Counted from the first letter of the stretch, positions 1 to 8,345 are shown. The stretch is DNA of 39,044 nt from Oscillospiraceae bacterium (GCA_035353335.1 DAOPZJ010000024.1:1-39044); one strand, 5' to 3'. The notes: generated by a model from the letters alone, not told the origin. Numbers and translations are program-made.

Positions 1-17
1 GCCAGCACGATCCGCAT
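1..17 (-). CDS. 5' end of an unidentified leftward gene (partial)
   Basis: Only five full codons are inside the window; the gene leaves by the left edge. An ATG at position 17 on the minus strand is preceded by a good ribosome binding site (AAAGGGTGA, 8 bases before the ATG) and, further up, by a near-consensus promoter at 111-139. The visible N-terminus is MRIVL followed by Ala. That start is common in response-regulator receiver domains, but six residues cannot identify a protein, so no function is assigned. Confidence 0.45.
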
Positions 18-110
18 CAATACAATCACCCTTTCACAGGTTTTATAGATATTTAGCTATAACCAACAGATTCTTCGGTGACGTCATACCGAATATATCC
101 GTATATGCAT

Positions 111-139
111 AGTATATACAGTTAAGGTATCTTTGTCAA
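111..139 (-). promoter_or_regulatory. Sigma-A promoter for the leftward gene at the left edge
   Basis: On the minus strand the -35 box TTGACA (134-139) and -10 box TATACT (111-116) are separated by exactly 17 bases. The start codon at 17 would follow a leader of roughly 85-90 bases. Two inverted repeats lie nearby: GTATAT/ATATAC at 101-119, overlapping the -10 box, and TTCGGT/ACCGAA at 74-93 in the leader. Either could be an operator or an RNA hairpin. Confidence 0.7.
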
Positions 140-176
140 TAGTTTATTAGTAATTTCCACAAAGACAAATCGCATA

Positions 177-204
177 TTGCTATTTATCAGCTTTATGGTA
201 TAAT
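177..204 (+). promoter_or_regulatory. Sigma-A promoter for the lipoprotein gene
   Basis: TTGCTA (177-182) and a perfect TATAAT (199-204) are separated by 16 bases. The next rightward gene starts at 278, after an AAAGGA ribosome binding site. This promoter is divergent from the one at 111-139, with less than 40 bases between the two -35 boxes. Confidence 0.65.
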
Positions 205-277
205 ATGGTTATCAATAAGAGTAAAAACTCTGTATCTCACCGGCCTTTGGCTGATTATTACGGAAAGGAACGTTATA

Positions 278-1450
278 ATGAATAAACGAATCTCGTTTTG
301 CTTTCTATGTTTGCTCATTATGCCTCTTATAATCGGATGTGTTATTGAACAGAATGTCAGCAGCGACCCGCTCAGTAATGCTGTTACTACAGAGAGTAAA
401 CCTTTGTCTTGCGAATCAAAAAGTTCAACGCCAGTTTCTGCACCTTCGCTTCCGGCAGTAAAACATCCTATCAGCCCAAGTCAGCCAAGCCAACCCATTC
501 TGTCAAATGAAATCATGGAATGGCCTAAAACGAGCTTATCTTACACATTTCGCCTATACCCTTTAGATGATGATAACGTCATTATCCGGTACACCTACGA
601 ATTGGAAAATGAAACACAGATGCTTCTTGTTAGGTATAATCATAAAACAGGAGAAACCATTCCGGTTTATAACGGGGTATGCAGCGATGCCTCAAATCAA
701 ATTGTGAAAGGAATCGGTAATAGTTTCGCTGTCTGTTTCGAATATGGATACATGCTGTTTTCCGATGATAAACTGATTGAAACGATTTCAAATGATTCCA
801 TGTACTGGTGTAAAGTTTCAAATGAATTCAAATATTTGATTTATACGGAGAAAGCAGATAATGGATCAGGCGGTTATGTTTTAACAGAACGAGAAAGCGG
901 GAAAGTGTTATATGCCTTTGAAAATCGTATTGACAGTGCGAGTCCTGTGTTTTCCGAAGATGGGCGTCTTGCTATGATTTCACTGAATCATAACAATGTG
1001 TGTTTGAATGTTTACGACATCAACACTGAAACATTGAATACTTACTCTATTGACACCGAACTCCCCGAAGAAATTGAATATTGCAAACTGCTGTTTGGAA
1101 ATGGCAATAATGTGTACTTTGTGTTTGACGATGCGGTTTCTTATATTTACAGTATAAATTTAGCTGACAACACGCTCACTCAGGTGGCGCGTGTTCAAAA
1201 CACCGCATACGGACACGGGGCCGTAATGAATTTTGTGTTCAACGGGATTGAATACGCCTATGTGAAACCCACCAAACATCCGATGCAGGATTTCTATGTT
1301 GTGCGACAAAATGCCCAAACCGGAAACCTGATCAACGAGTTTGACGCGCGCGGTCTCGGCGGTATCTCTGATATTTGCTATATATCCGGTGGGGATTTAT
1401 TAATCATGTTCGCCGACGGGAAGATTAAAACACTTCAGGCCACAAAGTAG
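278..1450 (+). CDS. Lipoprotein of unknown function
   Basis: A 390-residue protein with a lipoprotein signal: basic MNKR start, hydrophobic core and lipobox L-I-I-G-C with the lipidated Cys at residue 21. Residues about 28-75 are a Ser/Pro-rich linker that would hold the body away from the membrane. The remaining ~310 residues show repeated short hydrophobic strands and phrases such as SEDGRLAMIS and GGDLLIMFADGKI, suggesting a beta-propeller; this is inference, as no family is recognised. The ATG has a good AAAGGA site 8 bases upstream. The gene is monocistronic, with its own promoter and a terminator at 1521-1550. It is visibly more AT-rich than the genes to its right, so it may be lineage-specific or recently acquired. 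It would sit on the outer face of the cytoplasmic membrane. Confidence 0.8.
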   Translation: MNKRISFCFLCLLIMPLIIGCVIEQNVSSDPLSNAVTTESKPLSCESKSSTPVSAPSLPAVKHPISPSQPSQPILSNEIMEWPKTSLSYTFRLYPLDDDNVIIRYTYELENETQMLLVRYNHKTGETIPVYNGVCSDASNQIVKGIGNSFAVCFEYGYMLFSDDKLIETISNDSMYWCKVSNEFKYLIYTEKADNGSGGYVLTERESGKVLYAFENRIDSASPVFSEDGRLAMISLNHNNVCLNVYDINTETLNTYSIDTELPEEIEYCKLLFGNGNNVYFVFDDAVSYIYSINLADNTLTQVARVQNTAYGHGAVMNFVFNGIEYAYVKPTKHPMQDFYVVRQNAQTGNLINEFDARGLGGISDICYISGGDLLIMFADGKIKTLQATK

Positions 1451-1520
1451 AAACTTGTAAACTTGGCAGTCAAAATACTTTCTTATCTTTTCAAACGAAC
1501 AGCTACCTAGATAAAAATCT

Positions 1521-1550
1521 AAAACCCCGTACGTTTTCGTCCGGGGTTTT
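1521..1550. terminator. Bidirectional intrinsic terminator
   Basis: A 9-base stem AAAACCCCG/CGGGGTTTT with an inner ACG/CGT pairing. A runs on the left and T runs on the right make it usable in both directions. It separates the converging lipoprotein gene and ABC exporter operon. Confidence 0.85.
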
Positions 1551-1564
1551 GTAAACATTTTTAT

Positions 1565-3676
1565 CTAAGCGATATTGTTCTCCTCGTGCTTGCCGAGGAA
1601 CTGGCTTTTGTATAGGTCGGCGTAGAAGCCGTTTTGCGCCATCAGCTCTTCGTGCGAGCCGGTCTCGATGATGTCGCCGTGGTTCATCACAAGAATGTTG
1701 TCGGCGTTGCGGATGGTCGAGAGCCGGTGCGCAATCACGAAGCTGGTCCGACCCTTCATCAGCCGGTGCATGGCCTCCTGGATCAACACTTCGGTGCGGG
1801 TATCGACCGACGAGGTCGCCTCGTCCAAAATCAGAATCGCCGGGTCTTTTAATACTGCGCGTGCGATCGTCAATAACTGCCGCTGGCCCTGCGAGATGTT
1901 TCCCGCGTCCTCGCGAATAATCGTGTTGTAGCCCTCGGGCAGTGTGCGGATAAAGTGGTCGGCACAGGCGGCTTTCGCGGCGTCGACGATGGCCTTGTGA
2001 TCGGGGTGATCCGAACCGTAGGCGATATTTTCTTCGATCGTGCCGTTGAACAGCCAGGTATCCTGAAGCACCATGCCGAACAGTCCGCGCAAATCCTCAC
2101 GATTCATATCGGCGATATTGACGCCGTCGATCGTGATCTTTCCGCCGTTTAACTCATAGAACCGCATCAAGAGATTGACCAGCGTGGTCTTGCCCGCACC
2201 GGTCGGCCCGACGACCGCGATGGTCTGACCGGGCTTGACGTCGAGCGAGATACCGTGAATCAGGGTCTTGTCGGGGTCATAACCGAATTGAATCGACTCG
2301 AACTCAACCGCGCCCTGGGGTTGAGTCAGTTTCGGCGCATCCGCGGAATCGGGGCTCTGTTCGGGCTGTTCAAGCACTTCGAAGACCCGCTCCGCTGAAG
2401 CCATGGTCGACTGCATGATGTTGACAATCTGAGCGGCCTGCGCAATCGGCTGGTTGAACTGGCGCGAGTACTGGATAAATGCCTGGATGCTGCCGATCAT
2501 GATCGTGCCGTTCGAGGCGATGATGCCGCCCGCGACACAGACCCCGACATAGCAGAGGTTGCCGATAAATCCGACCATCGGCATCATGCTGCCGGATACG
2601 AACTGCGCTTTCCAGTTGTTTTGGTACAGTTCATTATTGCTGTGCTCGAATTCTTCGATCGAGGCCTTTTCGTAGTTGTAGGCCTTGACCACGTTGTGGC
2701 AGCTGTACATCTCCTCGACGTGGCCGTTGATCTGTCCGAGTGACTTCTGCTGCCCGCGGAAATATTTCTGCGAGCGTTTGGTGATAAAGATCGTGATTCC
2801 GAGTGAAATCGGCAGAGACGCCAGTGTGATCAGGGTCATTGTGCCGCTGATGGTCAGCATCATATATAAAATTCCGATGACCATGACGACGGACGAGATG
2901 ATCTGAGTCAGCGACTGCTGCAGCGATTGGCTGACCGTATCAACGTCGTTGGTCACGCGCGATAAAATGTCACCGTGGGACTGAGAGTCGAAGTATTTGA
3001 GCGGCAGCTTGCTCAGTTTGGCGTTGACGTCGCTGCGCATCTTAAAGACGACCTTCTGGGTCACGCCGACCATGATGAACACCTGAATGAATGAGCAGAC
3101 GGCGGCTGCCAGATAGAGCGCCAAAATTGTGACAGCGGTTTTCCCGAGTTCGGAAAAATCCACTCCGCCTCCGGTCTTGGCGATATTGTCGGTGATTTTA
3201 TCGTAATACTCCGCTGCAAGCGCCATATTTCCCGCCTCGGAATTATCGCTTTGGGGCATCTTTTGCAGCAGTCCGACTATTTTTTCGAACGACTCTGCTT
3301 TTTGGGCGTTGTCTTTGCACTGCGAAAGCGGTGTGATGCCGGACGCCTTCATCGCTGCGGCAAATTGGGGATTGTTCTCGTTCTCGGCCATCATCTCGAC
3401 GGCCTTTTTAGACATAAAGCCGACCATTAAAGTGTTTGTGGCGTTGCCCAAAATCTTCGGGGTATTCAATGTGAACACCGTCGAAGCAACGGTCAGAATT
3501 AAAACAAAGATTAACGCTAAGGAATGTGGTTTTAGGTATTTGACCAGTTTCTTAAAAGTTCCTTTAAAATCTTTGGCTTTTCCGCCCGCTATCATCCCGG
3601 GAGGCCCCATACCCGGACCGCGCATCCGCTGCGACTGTTTGAATTCGTTGCCGTAGTTCTTTTCACGTACCGCCAT
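1565..3676 (-). CDS. ABC exporter half-transporter, ATPase-competent subunit
   Basis: A fused membrane-ATPase subunit of 703 residues, the second gene of a heterodimeric type IV (multidrug/lipid-type) ABC exporter. The start chosen is the ATG at 3676: it follows an AGGAGG site and the previous gene's stop by one base, whereas longer versions have no ribosome binding site. Residues 1-40 are a Met/Gly/Pro-rich tail. TM helices begin near residue 45, and about 90 residues are inserted in the first outer loop (roughly 85-175). The ATPase domain has Walker A GPTGAGKT (about 490-497), Walker B ILILDE with the catalytic Glu at 619, and the H-loop His at 650. Its signature motif is degenerate (ISQGQ instead of LSGGQ, about 594-598). 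This is the pattern of TM288/LmrD-type subunits: consensus Walker/H-loop residues here, and a weak signature that completes the partner's degenerate site. The substrate is unknown. Confidence 0.92.
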   Translation of the reverse strand: MAVREKNYGNEFKQSQRMRGPGMGPPGMIAGGKAKDFKGTFKKLVKYLKPHSLALIFVLILTVASTVFTLNTPKILGNATNTLMVGFMSKKAVEMMAENENNPQFAAAMKASGITPLSQCKDNAQKAESFEKIVGLLQKMPQSDNSEAGNMALAAEYYDKITDNIAKTGGGVDFSELGKTAVTILALYLAAAVCSFIQVFIMVGVTQKVVFKMRSDVNAKLSKLPLKYFDSQSHGDILSRVTNDVDTVSQSLQQSLTQIISSVVMVIGILYMMLTISGTMTLITLASLPISLGITIFITKRSQKYFRGQQKSLGQINGHVEEMYSCHNVVKAYNYEKASIEEFEHSNNELYQNNWKAQFVSGSMMPMVGFIGNLCYVGVCVAGGIIASNGTIMIGSIQAFIQYSRQFNQPIAQAAQIVNIMQSTMASAERVFEVLEQPEQSPDSADAPKLTQPQGAVEFESIQFGYDPDKTLIHGISLDVKPGQTIAVVGPTGAGKTTLVNLLMRFYELNGGKITIDGVNIADMNREDLRGLFGMVLQDTWLFNGTIEENIAYGSDHPDHKAIVDAAKAACADHFIRTLPEGYNTIIREDAGNISQGQRQLLTIARAVLKDPAILILDEATSSVDTRTEVLIQEAMHRLMKGRTSFVIAHRLSTIRNADNILVMNHGDIIETGSHEELMAQNGFYADLYKSQFLGKHEENNIA

Positions 3677-3677
3677 C

Positions 3678-5399
3678 TCAACCCACCTCCTTTGCCAGCT
3701 GCGAGGATGCAATTTCGCGATAAATATCGCAGCTCTTCATCAGTTGCTCATGGGTTCCGATTCCGGCGATCTGACCCTCGTTCAGCACAAGGATCCGGTC
3801 AGCATTCATAATGGTATTGATGCGCTGGGCGATCACGATGACCGTCGCGCCGTCCGTATCCTTTTTCAGCGCCTCGCGCAGCATCGCGTCGGTCTTGAAA
3901 TCGAGCGCGGAGAAACTGTCGTCGAAGATGAAAATCTCGGGCTTCTTTGCAATCGCACGAGCGATCGAGACCCGCTGTTTTTGACCGCCCGAGAGGTTCG
4001 TTCCGCTCTGGGTGATCTCGGCGTTCATGCCGTCCTCACGGCCTGTGATAAATTCCTCGGCCTGCGCGGTCTTGGCTGCCGCTTCCGCCTGTTCGTCGGT
4101 CACGTCAGGGTTGCCGAATTTGATATTATCCATAATTGTGCCCGTGACAAGCTTGGCGGTCTGCGGCACAAAGCCGATGCGGCTGTGCAGATCGGACTGG
4201 TTCATCTCGCGCACATCGACTCCGTCGACCAAAACTTTTCCGCCGCTCACGTCAAAGAAACGCATGAGCAGCCCGCCGATCGTCGACTTGCCCGAACCGG
4301 TACCGCCGATGATCGCCACGGTCTCACCGCGGTCGGCGGTAAAACTGATGTTTTCAAGCGTCGGCTGTTCCGCGCCCGGATAGGCAAAAGTTACATTGTC
4401 GAAAACGACCGTGCCGGACTTTTCGGGGCTGACAGGCTTTTCGGGGTCTTTGAGAGCACTTTCGCTCTCAAGCACTTCGAGAACGCGTAAACCCGAAGCG
4501 GCGGCTCTCGGAAGCATGATAAAGATGAAGCTGAACATCAGGAACGAGAATAGAATCTGAATCGCATATTGGATAAAGGCCATCAAGCCGCCGAGATCCA
4601 TCTCGCCGGAGTTGATCAGCGGGCCCGCGAACCACACAATGCCGAGCTGCGTCAGACTCATGATCAGCATCATCGTCGGCATCATTGTGCCCATCAGCCG
4701 CTGTACCCGCAGCGAGACTTCGTTTAATTCAACATTGGCTTCTTTAAATCGCTCCGCCTGACGGTCATCGCGCCCGAAAGCACGGATCACCCGGACACCC
4801 GTGAGTCCCTCTCGCAATACCAGATTCATGTGGTCAAGGCGGACCTGCATCTGTTTAAAATATTTCGTCGCCAGCCGGATGACAATACCGACTACAATTA
4901 AAATCACGGGAATCGAAACCGCTAAAATCCAGGTCAGTTTACTGCTCTTTGCGGAACCTTTGATAATGCCGCCGATCATCGTAATCGGCGCTGAGACCAT
5001 GATGCGAAGCATCATGACCACAAACATGCCGAGCTGCTGGATGTCGTTGGTCGAACGGGTGATCAGCGAGGCAGTCGAAAAACCGTCGAACTGGGCGATT
5101 GAAAAGCCCTCGACTTTGTTAAAAACCTTGCTGCGCAGATCACGTGCATAGCCCGTACCGATGCGCGAAGCCAAAAAGCCCGCCAAGACTGCCGCGGCCA
5201 TACTCCCGAGCGCCACGAGCAGCATCTGCCAGCCGATCTGCCAAATGTAGGGCACGTCTTTTTTCAAAACGCCGTTGTTGATGATATCGCTCATCAGATC
5301 GGGCAGCGTCAGATCGGCCATACACTGTCCGAAGATCAAAGCCACCGTCACGACGATCAACCAGGCGTATTTCTTTAAATACCGGAACAGTTTTATCAT
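3678..5399 (-). CDS. ABC exporter half-transporter, degenerate-site subunit
   Basis: The first gene of the exporter operon, 573 residues: six TM helices followed by an ATPase domain. The ATG at 5399 (MIKLFRYLKKY) is preferred because it follows an AAAGGGA site; the longer reading has none. Walker A is GGTGSGKS (about 365-372) and the signature is a canonical LSGGQ (469-473). The Walker B segment ends in Asp-Asp (FIFDD), so the catalytic Glu is replaced by Asp at about 494, and the switch His is Gln (IAQR, about 525). These substitutions are characteristic of the TM287/LmrC-type partner in heterodimeric exporters, where one ATP site hydrolyses poorly. It ends one base before the partner's start, so the two are translationally coupled and presumably assemble as a heterodimer. 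The cargo cannot be told from sequence. Confidence 0.92.
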   Translation of the reverse strand: MIKLFRYLKKYAWLIVVTVALIFGQCMADLTLPDLMSDIINNGVLKKDVPYIWQIGWQMLLVALGSMAAAVLAGFLASRIGTGYARDLRSKVFNKVEGFSIAQFDGFSTASLITRSTNDIQQLGMFVVMMLRIMVSAPITMIGGIIKGSAKSSKLTWILAVSIPVILIVVGIVIRLATKYFKQMQVRLDHMNLVLREGLTGVRVIRAFGRDDRQAERFKEANVELNEVSLRVQRLMGTMMPTMMLIMSLTQLGIVWFAGPLINSGEMDLGGLMAFIQYAIQILFSFLMFSFIFIMLPRAAASGLRVLEVLESESALKDPEKPVSPEKSGTVVFDNVTFAYPGAEQPTLENISFTADRGETVAIIGGTGSGKSTIGGLLMRFFDVSGGKVLVDGVDVREMNQSDLHSRIGFVPQTAKLVTGTIMDNIKFGNPDVTDEQAEAAAKTAQAEEFITGREDGMNAEITQSGTNLSGGQKQRVSIARAIAKKPEIFIFDDSFSALDFKTDAMLREALKKDTDGATVIVIAQRINTIMNADRILVLNEGQIAGIGTHEQLMKSCDIYREIASSQLAKEVG

Positions 5400-5450
5400 G
5401 GATTGTTTCCCTTTCCGCGTTTCGATCTCTCGAAACATATTTGGATATTG

Positions 5451-5479
5451 ATTATATACTCTCGTGCGATGTTATGCAA
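5451..5479 (-). promoter_or_regulatory. Sigma-A promoter of the ABC exporter operon
   Basis: On the minus strand TTGCAT (5474-5479) and a perfect TATAAT (5451-5456) are 17 bases apart. The first start codon is at 5399, leaving a leader of about 45 bases. The -35 box is the inner edge of the inverted repeat at 5474-5494. Confidence 0.75.
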
Positions 5480-5494
5480 TCAAATTCATTGCAT
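5474..5494. promoter_or_regulatory. Probable operator over the -35 box of the exporter promoter
   Basis: A perfect 7-base inverted repeat, ATGCAAT/ATTGCAT, with a 7-base spacer. One arm includes the whole -35 box, so a dimeric regulator bound here would block RNA polymerase. MarR-family regulators often control such exporters and use sites of this kind, but no regulator gene is adjacent. Confidence 0.5.
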
Positions 5495-5746
5495 CCAGTT
5501 AAAACGATCAAACCGCCCTCTTTTTGCATAACTATTTGCGATTATTCCGGAATACTTCTATTGTTTTTGCAATCTAAACTGCGGTTTGCGGCAATACAGA
5601 GAGCCATCTCTGTCTGAATCATATTATATATCATTCAAATATGTTTTTTCGGTGAAGATTGCGAAAAAAACCGCTTTGTGTTATGATTCTCTTTGCGCTG
5701 TTTTGCAGTGAAAAAGCGCGAAATTTTTTAAACTCGGGAAATACAC
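5495..5746. other. Divergent intergenic region before the DMT permease
   Basis: No gene is seen here. It holds a perfect inverted repeat CAGAGA-GCCA-TCTCTG (5597-5612) followed by AT-rich sequence with a possible TATTAT -10 box (5622-5627), but no matching -35 box at the usual distance. The promoter for the rightward permease pair must lie here, though I cannot place it with confidence. Confidence 0.4.
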
Positions 5747-6688
5747 ATGAACAATTTGAACAGAGAAAAAATCAAGGGCTCGGCTTTTTTGTTTTTTGCC
5801 TCCTTGATCTGGGGCTCGACTTTTGTGGCACAGAGCATGGGAATGGATTATATTGAACCGTTTACCTTCAATGCGGTCCGTTTTTTGCTCGGCGGTCTGG
5901 TGCTTTTACCGGTCGCCATATTTTTCCGGCACGAACCCAAGAAAGCTTTTTCTCCGGAGGATTCCGCCCAAAATGCGATAAAACGACGCAACTTAATCCT
6001 TGGCGGCGTCATCTGCGGTATTTTGATTTTCGCGGCGACAGGCCTGCAGCAGATCGGGCTTGTCGATATGACCGCAGGCAAAGCGGGCTTCCTGACGGCG
6101 TTGTACGTCGTCCTCGTGCCGATGATCGGGCTGTTCTTTAAAAAGAAATCAGGTGTTTTCTTATGGTTCGGCGTGGCTTTTGCGGTTGCGGGTCTGTATT
6201 TTTTAAGCGTAACCGAACAATTCTCATTTGAAAAAGGCGATATCCCGCTGCTTATCTGCGCATTGATTTTCTCGTTTCAAATCTTGGCCGTCGATTACTA
6301 TAGCCCGCTCGTCGATGGAGTCAAACTGTCCTGTCTTCAGTTTTTTGTAGCCGCGGCGCTCTCCGCGGTCACAATGTTCTTTTTCGAAACGCCCGGCCTG
6401 ACCGCGATTTGGTCAGCCCGCATTCCGCTTTTATATACAGGATTTTTATCCTGCGGCGTCGCCTACACCTTCCAGATACTAGGCCAAAAGACCACGCCCC
6501 CGGCTGTGGCCTCGGTCGTTTTCGGCCTGGAATCCGTCTTTGCCGCGGTCTTCGGCTGGTTGATTTTACACGAACAACTCACCGGTCGCGAATTTCTCGG
6601 CGCCGGATTGATGCTGGTCGCGGTATTGCTTTCGCAGATCACACCGAAAGCAAAAAGCAAAACAATCGAACAGGACAGCATCATTTAA
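5747..6688 (+). CDS. EamA/DMT-family permease
   Basis: A 313-residue integral membrane protein of the drug/metabolite transporter superfamily. It has about ten hydrophobic helices in two five-helix EamA repeats. Repeat one opens with the family phrase ASLIWGSTFVAQSMG and RFLLGGLVLLPVA; repeat two ends with VASVVFGLESVFAAVFGWLI and LGAGLMLVAVLLSQ. Members export amino acids, nucleosides or other small metabolites; the substrate here is not predictable. The ribosome binding site is weak (GGGA). The stop is 22 bases before the TTG start of the YeiH-family gene, and no terminator intervenes, so the two are probably co-transcribed. Confidence 0.88.
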   Translation: MNNLNREKIKGSAFLFFASLIWGSTFVAQSMGMDYIEPFTFNAVRFLLGGLVLLPVAIFFRHEPKKAFSPEDSAQNAIKRRNLILGGVICGILIFAATGLQQIGLVDMTAGKAGFLTALYVVLVPMIGLFFKKKSGVFLWFGVAFAVAGLYFLSVTEQFSFEKGDIPLLICALIFSFQILAVDYYSPLVDGVKLSCLQFFVAAALSAVTMFFFETPGLTAIWSARIPLLYTGFLSCGVAYTFQILGQKTTPPAVASVVFGLESVFAAVFGWLILHEQLTGREFLGAGLMLVAVLLSQITPKAKSKTIEQDSII

Positions 6689-6710
6689 ATTTTAAGGAAG
6701 TGCTCTCGTT

Positions 6711-7736
6711 TTGAAATGGCTCAAGACCAATTGGTCCGGAATTTTATTATGTTTTGCAATCGCAGTACCCGCATGGTTTCTGGGCGAGCTCGTCCCCGTG
6801 GTGGGTGGGCCAGTATGCTCGATTCTGATCGGAATGATCCTGGCGCTGTTTATTAAAAACCGGACTAAACTGGTCCCCGGCATCTCGTTTGCTTCCAAAA
6901 AGATTTTACAGAGCGCTGTCGTGCTGCTCGGGTTCGGCATGAACCTGTCGGTCATCGCCTCCACAGGCCTTCAGTCGCTTCCGATCATATTATCCACAAT
7001 CGCAACCTCGTTGATTGTGGCTTTTGCACTATATAAACTGATGAAAGTCCCGACGAAAATCTCGGTTCTGATCGGCGTCGGCTCCTCAATTTGCGGCGGC
7101 TCGGCCATCGCAGCCACCGCGCCCGTCATCGACGCCGACGACAGCGAAATTGCCCAATCGATCTCAGTCATCTTCTTATTCAACGTAATCGCCGCGCTCG
7201 TCTTCCCGACCTTGGGCGGTTTGCTCGGGCTGTCGAACTACGGATTCGGCCTGTTTGCCGGAACCGCGGTCAACGACACTTCCTCGGTCACCGCCGCGGC
7301 CTCGGCATGGGATGCGATTCACAGTTCCAACGCGCTGGATACCGCTGCGATCGTCAAAATGACCCGGACGCTTGCCATCATCCCGATCACCCTTGTGCTT
7401 GCATTATGGCGCACCAAAAAAGAGGCCGGTGACAAATCCGAATCCAAATCCAAAGTCAACCTCAAAAAAATTTTCCCCTGGTTCATCCTCTGGTTCGTGT
7501 CGGCCTCGGTCATCACCACGGTCTGCACCGCGCTCAGCGTGCCCGGCAATGTTTTTGCACCGCTGAAAACCTTGAGTAAATTCCTGATCGTCACGGCGAT
7601 GGCAGCCATCGGTCTGAACACCAATCTTGTCAAACTGGTCAAAAGCGGCGGAAAGCCGATTCTCCTCGGTTTCTGCTGTTGGGTCTGCATCGCAGGAGTA
7701 AGCTTGCTGATGCAGCATGTTCTCGGCGTTTGGTAA
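6711..7736 (+). CDS. YeiH/UPF0324-family membrane protein (putative sulfate exporter family)
   Basis: A 341-residue polytopic membrane protein of the YeiH (UPF0324, PSE) family. It starts at a TTG, supported by an AAGGAAG site 10 bases upstream; no in-frame ATG comes before well-conserved sequence. Family hallmarks are LVPVVGGPVCSILIGMILAL near the N-terminus, the LLGFGMNLSVI segment, IGVGSSICGGSAIAATAPVI (around residues 120-140) and the GLFAGTAVNDTSSVTAAA segment. About ten hydrophobic helices are visible. Sulfate export is only the family name; direct evidence is thin, so the substrate should be treated as unknown. It follows the DMT permease and ends at a strong terminator. Confidence 0.88.
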   Translation: MKWLKTNWSGILLCFAIAVPAWFLGELVPVVGGPVCSILIGMILALFIKNRTKLVPGISFASKKILQSAVVLLGFGMNLSVIASTGLQSLPIILSTIATSLIVAFALYKLMKVPTKISVLIGVGSSICGGSAIAATAPVIDADDSEIAQSISVIFLFNVIAALVFPTLGGLLGLSNYGFGLFAGTAVNDTSSVTAAASAWDAIHSSNALDTAAIVKMTRTLAIIPITLVLALWRTKKEAGDKSESKSKVNLKKIFPWFILWFVSASVITTVCTALSVPGNVFAPLKTLSKFLIVTAMAAIGLNTNLVKLVKSGGKPILLGFCCWVCIAGVSLLMQHVLGVW

Positions 7737-7746
7737 AACGAGCATG

Positions 7747-7779
7747 AAAAAAGCCGGGTGCGCTGCATTCGGCTTTTTC
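7747..7779. terminator. Bidirectional terminator between yeiH-like gene and rlmH
   Basis: AAAAAGCCG (7748-7756) pairs with CGGCTTTTT (7770-7778) around a 13-base loop. Flanking A and T runs let it serve both the rightward permease pair and the leftward murA-rlmH operon. Confidence 0.8.
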
Positions 7780-7809
7780 AATCATTATTTTGCGTCCGGA
7801 AACTAATCT

Positions 7810-8268
7810 TCATTTATTATATTTTCTCGCACCCATAATATCAAACGCACGGTAAATTTGCTCGAGCAGCATAATTCGAAACAACCGGTGCGGAAAAGTC
7901 ATCTTGGAAAACGACAGTTTCAAATCAGCCGCTGCCTTAACCTCGTCCGAAAGCCCATAAGAACTGCCGATGATAAAATTCAGCGCGTTCACACCGCCCG
8001 CCGACAGTTCGGAGATTTTGTGAGCAAGTTCCTCCGAAGTCAACTCTTTGCCCTCGACGCACAGCGCGATGTTATAGCCGTTTTTCGCTTTTTCGAGAAT
8101 CTTTTTGCCCTCTTCATTTAATTGCTTATCGGCGGGCAGATCATTTTTCGCCGAAAGCTCGACGATCTCCAGCCCGCAGGATGCCGAGAGCCGCTTTTGA
8201 TATTCCTTCTGCGCGTCACGCAAATAAGATTCTTTTAAACCACCGACACAAATAATTTTAATATTCAT
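7810..8268 (-). CDS. rlmH: 23S rRNA pseudouridine-1915 N3-methyltransferase RlmH
   Basis: A 152-residue SPOUT-class methyltransferase. It methylates pseudouridine 1915 in helix 69 of 23S rRNA on assembled 70S ribosomes, using S-adenosylmethionine. The length matches the family. The SAM-binding knot is visible as NFIIGSSYGLSDEV, followed by the conserved C-terminal LSFSKMTFPHRLFRIMLLEQIYRAF; the usual GGS of the knot reads GSS here. The start ATG overlaps the TGA of a 26-codon ORF in front of it (ATGA), and that ORF is itself a copy of the first 19 codons of rlmH. The gene is last in the murA operon. The pairing of a YycJ-like hydrolase with rlmH resembles the end of the B. subtilis wal cluster. 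Confidence 0.95.
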   Translation of the reverse strand: MNIKIICVGGLKESYLRDAQKEYQKRLSASCGLEIVELSAKNDLPADKQLNEEGKKILEKAKNGYNIALCVEGKELTSEELAHKISELSAGGVNALNFIIGSSYGLSDEVKAAADLKLSFSKMTFPHRLFRIMLLEQIYRAFDIMGARKYNK

Positions 8269-8345
8269 AATACATTCAAGTGACGCGCTGCGTCGCGCAA
8301 ATAAGATTCTTTTAAACTACCGATACAGATAACTTTTATATTCAT
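8213..8345. repeat. Tandem partial duplication of the rlmH 5' end
   Basis: The segments 8213-8268 and 8290-8345 are direct copies offset by 77 bases; I count 6 mismatches in 56 positions. Both copies begin at an ATG and cover about 19 codons, and similarity stops just after the GAC-GC codons. Three of the six differences change an amino acid (I5V, V8I, G10S in the upstream copy), and all are mild. Confidence 0.85.
8265..8345 (-). CDS. 26-codon ORF copying the RlmH N-terminus
   Basis: Read on the minus strand this begins MNIKVICIGSLKESYLRDA, nearly identical to the RlmH start (MNIKIICVGGLKESYLRDA), then diverges into ARHLNVL and stops. Its ATG overlaps the TGA of the upstream hydrolase gene, and its own TGA overlaps the ATG of rlmH, so both junctions are ATGA. 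Ribosomes could therefore pass hydrolase, short ORF and rlmH by coupled re-initiation. It may be a pseudogene scar of a duplication that moved the full gene downstream, or a maintained coupling ORF. Translation is not proven. Confidence 0.45.
   Translation of the reverse strand: MNIKVICIGSLKESYLRDAARHLNVL

Noticed and set aside
3744..4490. Long rightward ORF of 248 codons inside the ABC gene
   Set aside because: It lies wholly antisense to a well-conserved ABC gene; no ribosome binding site or family resemblance. Long antisense ORFs are common in conserved genes of this base composition.
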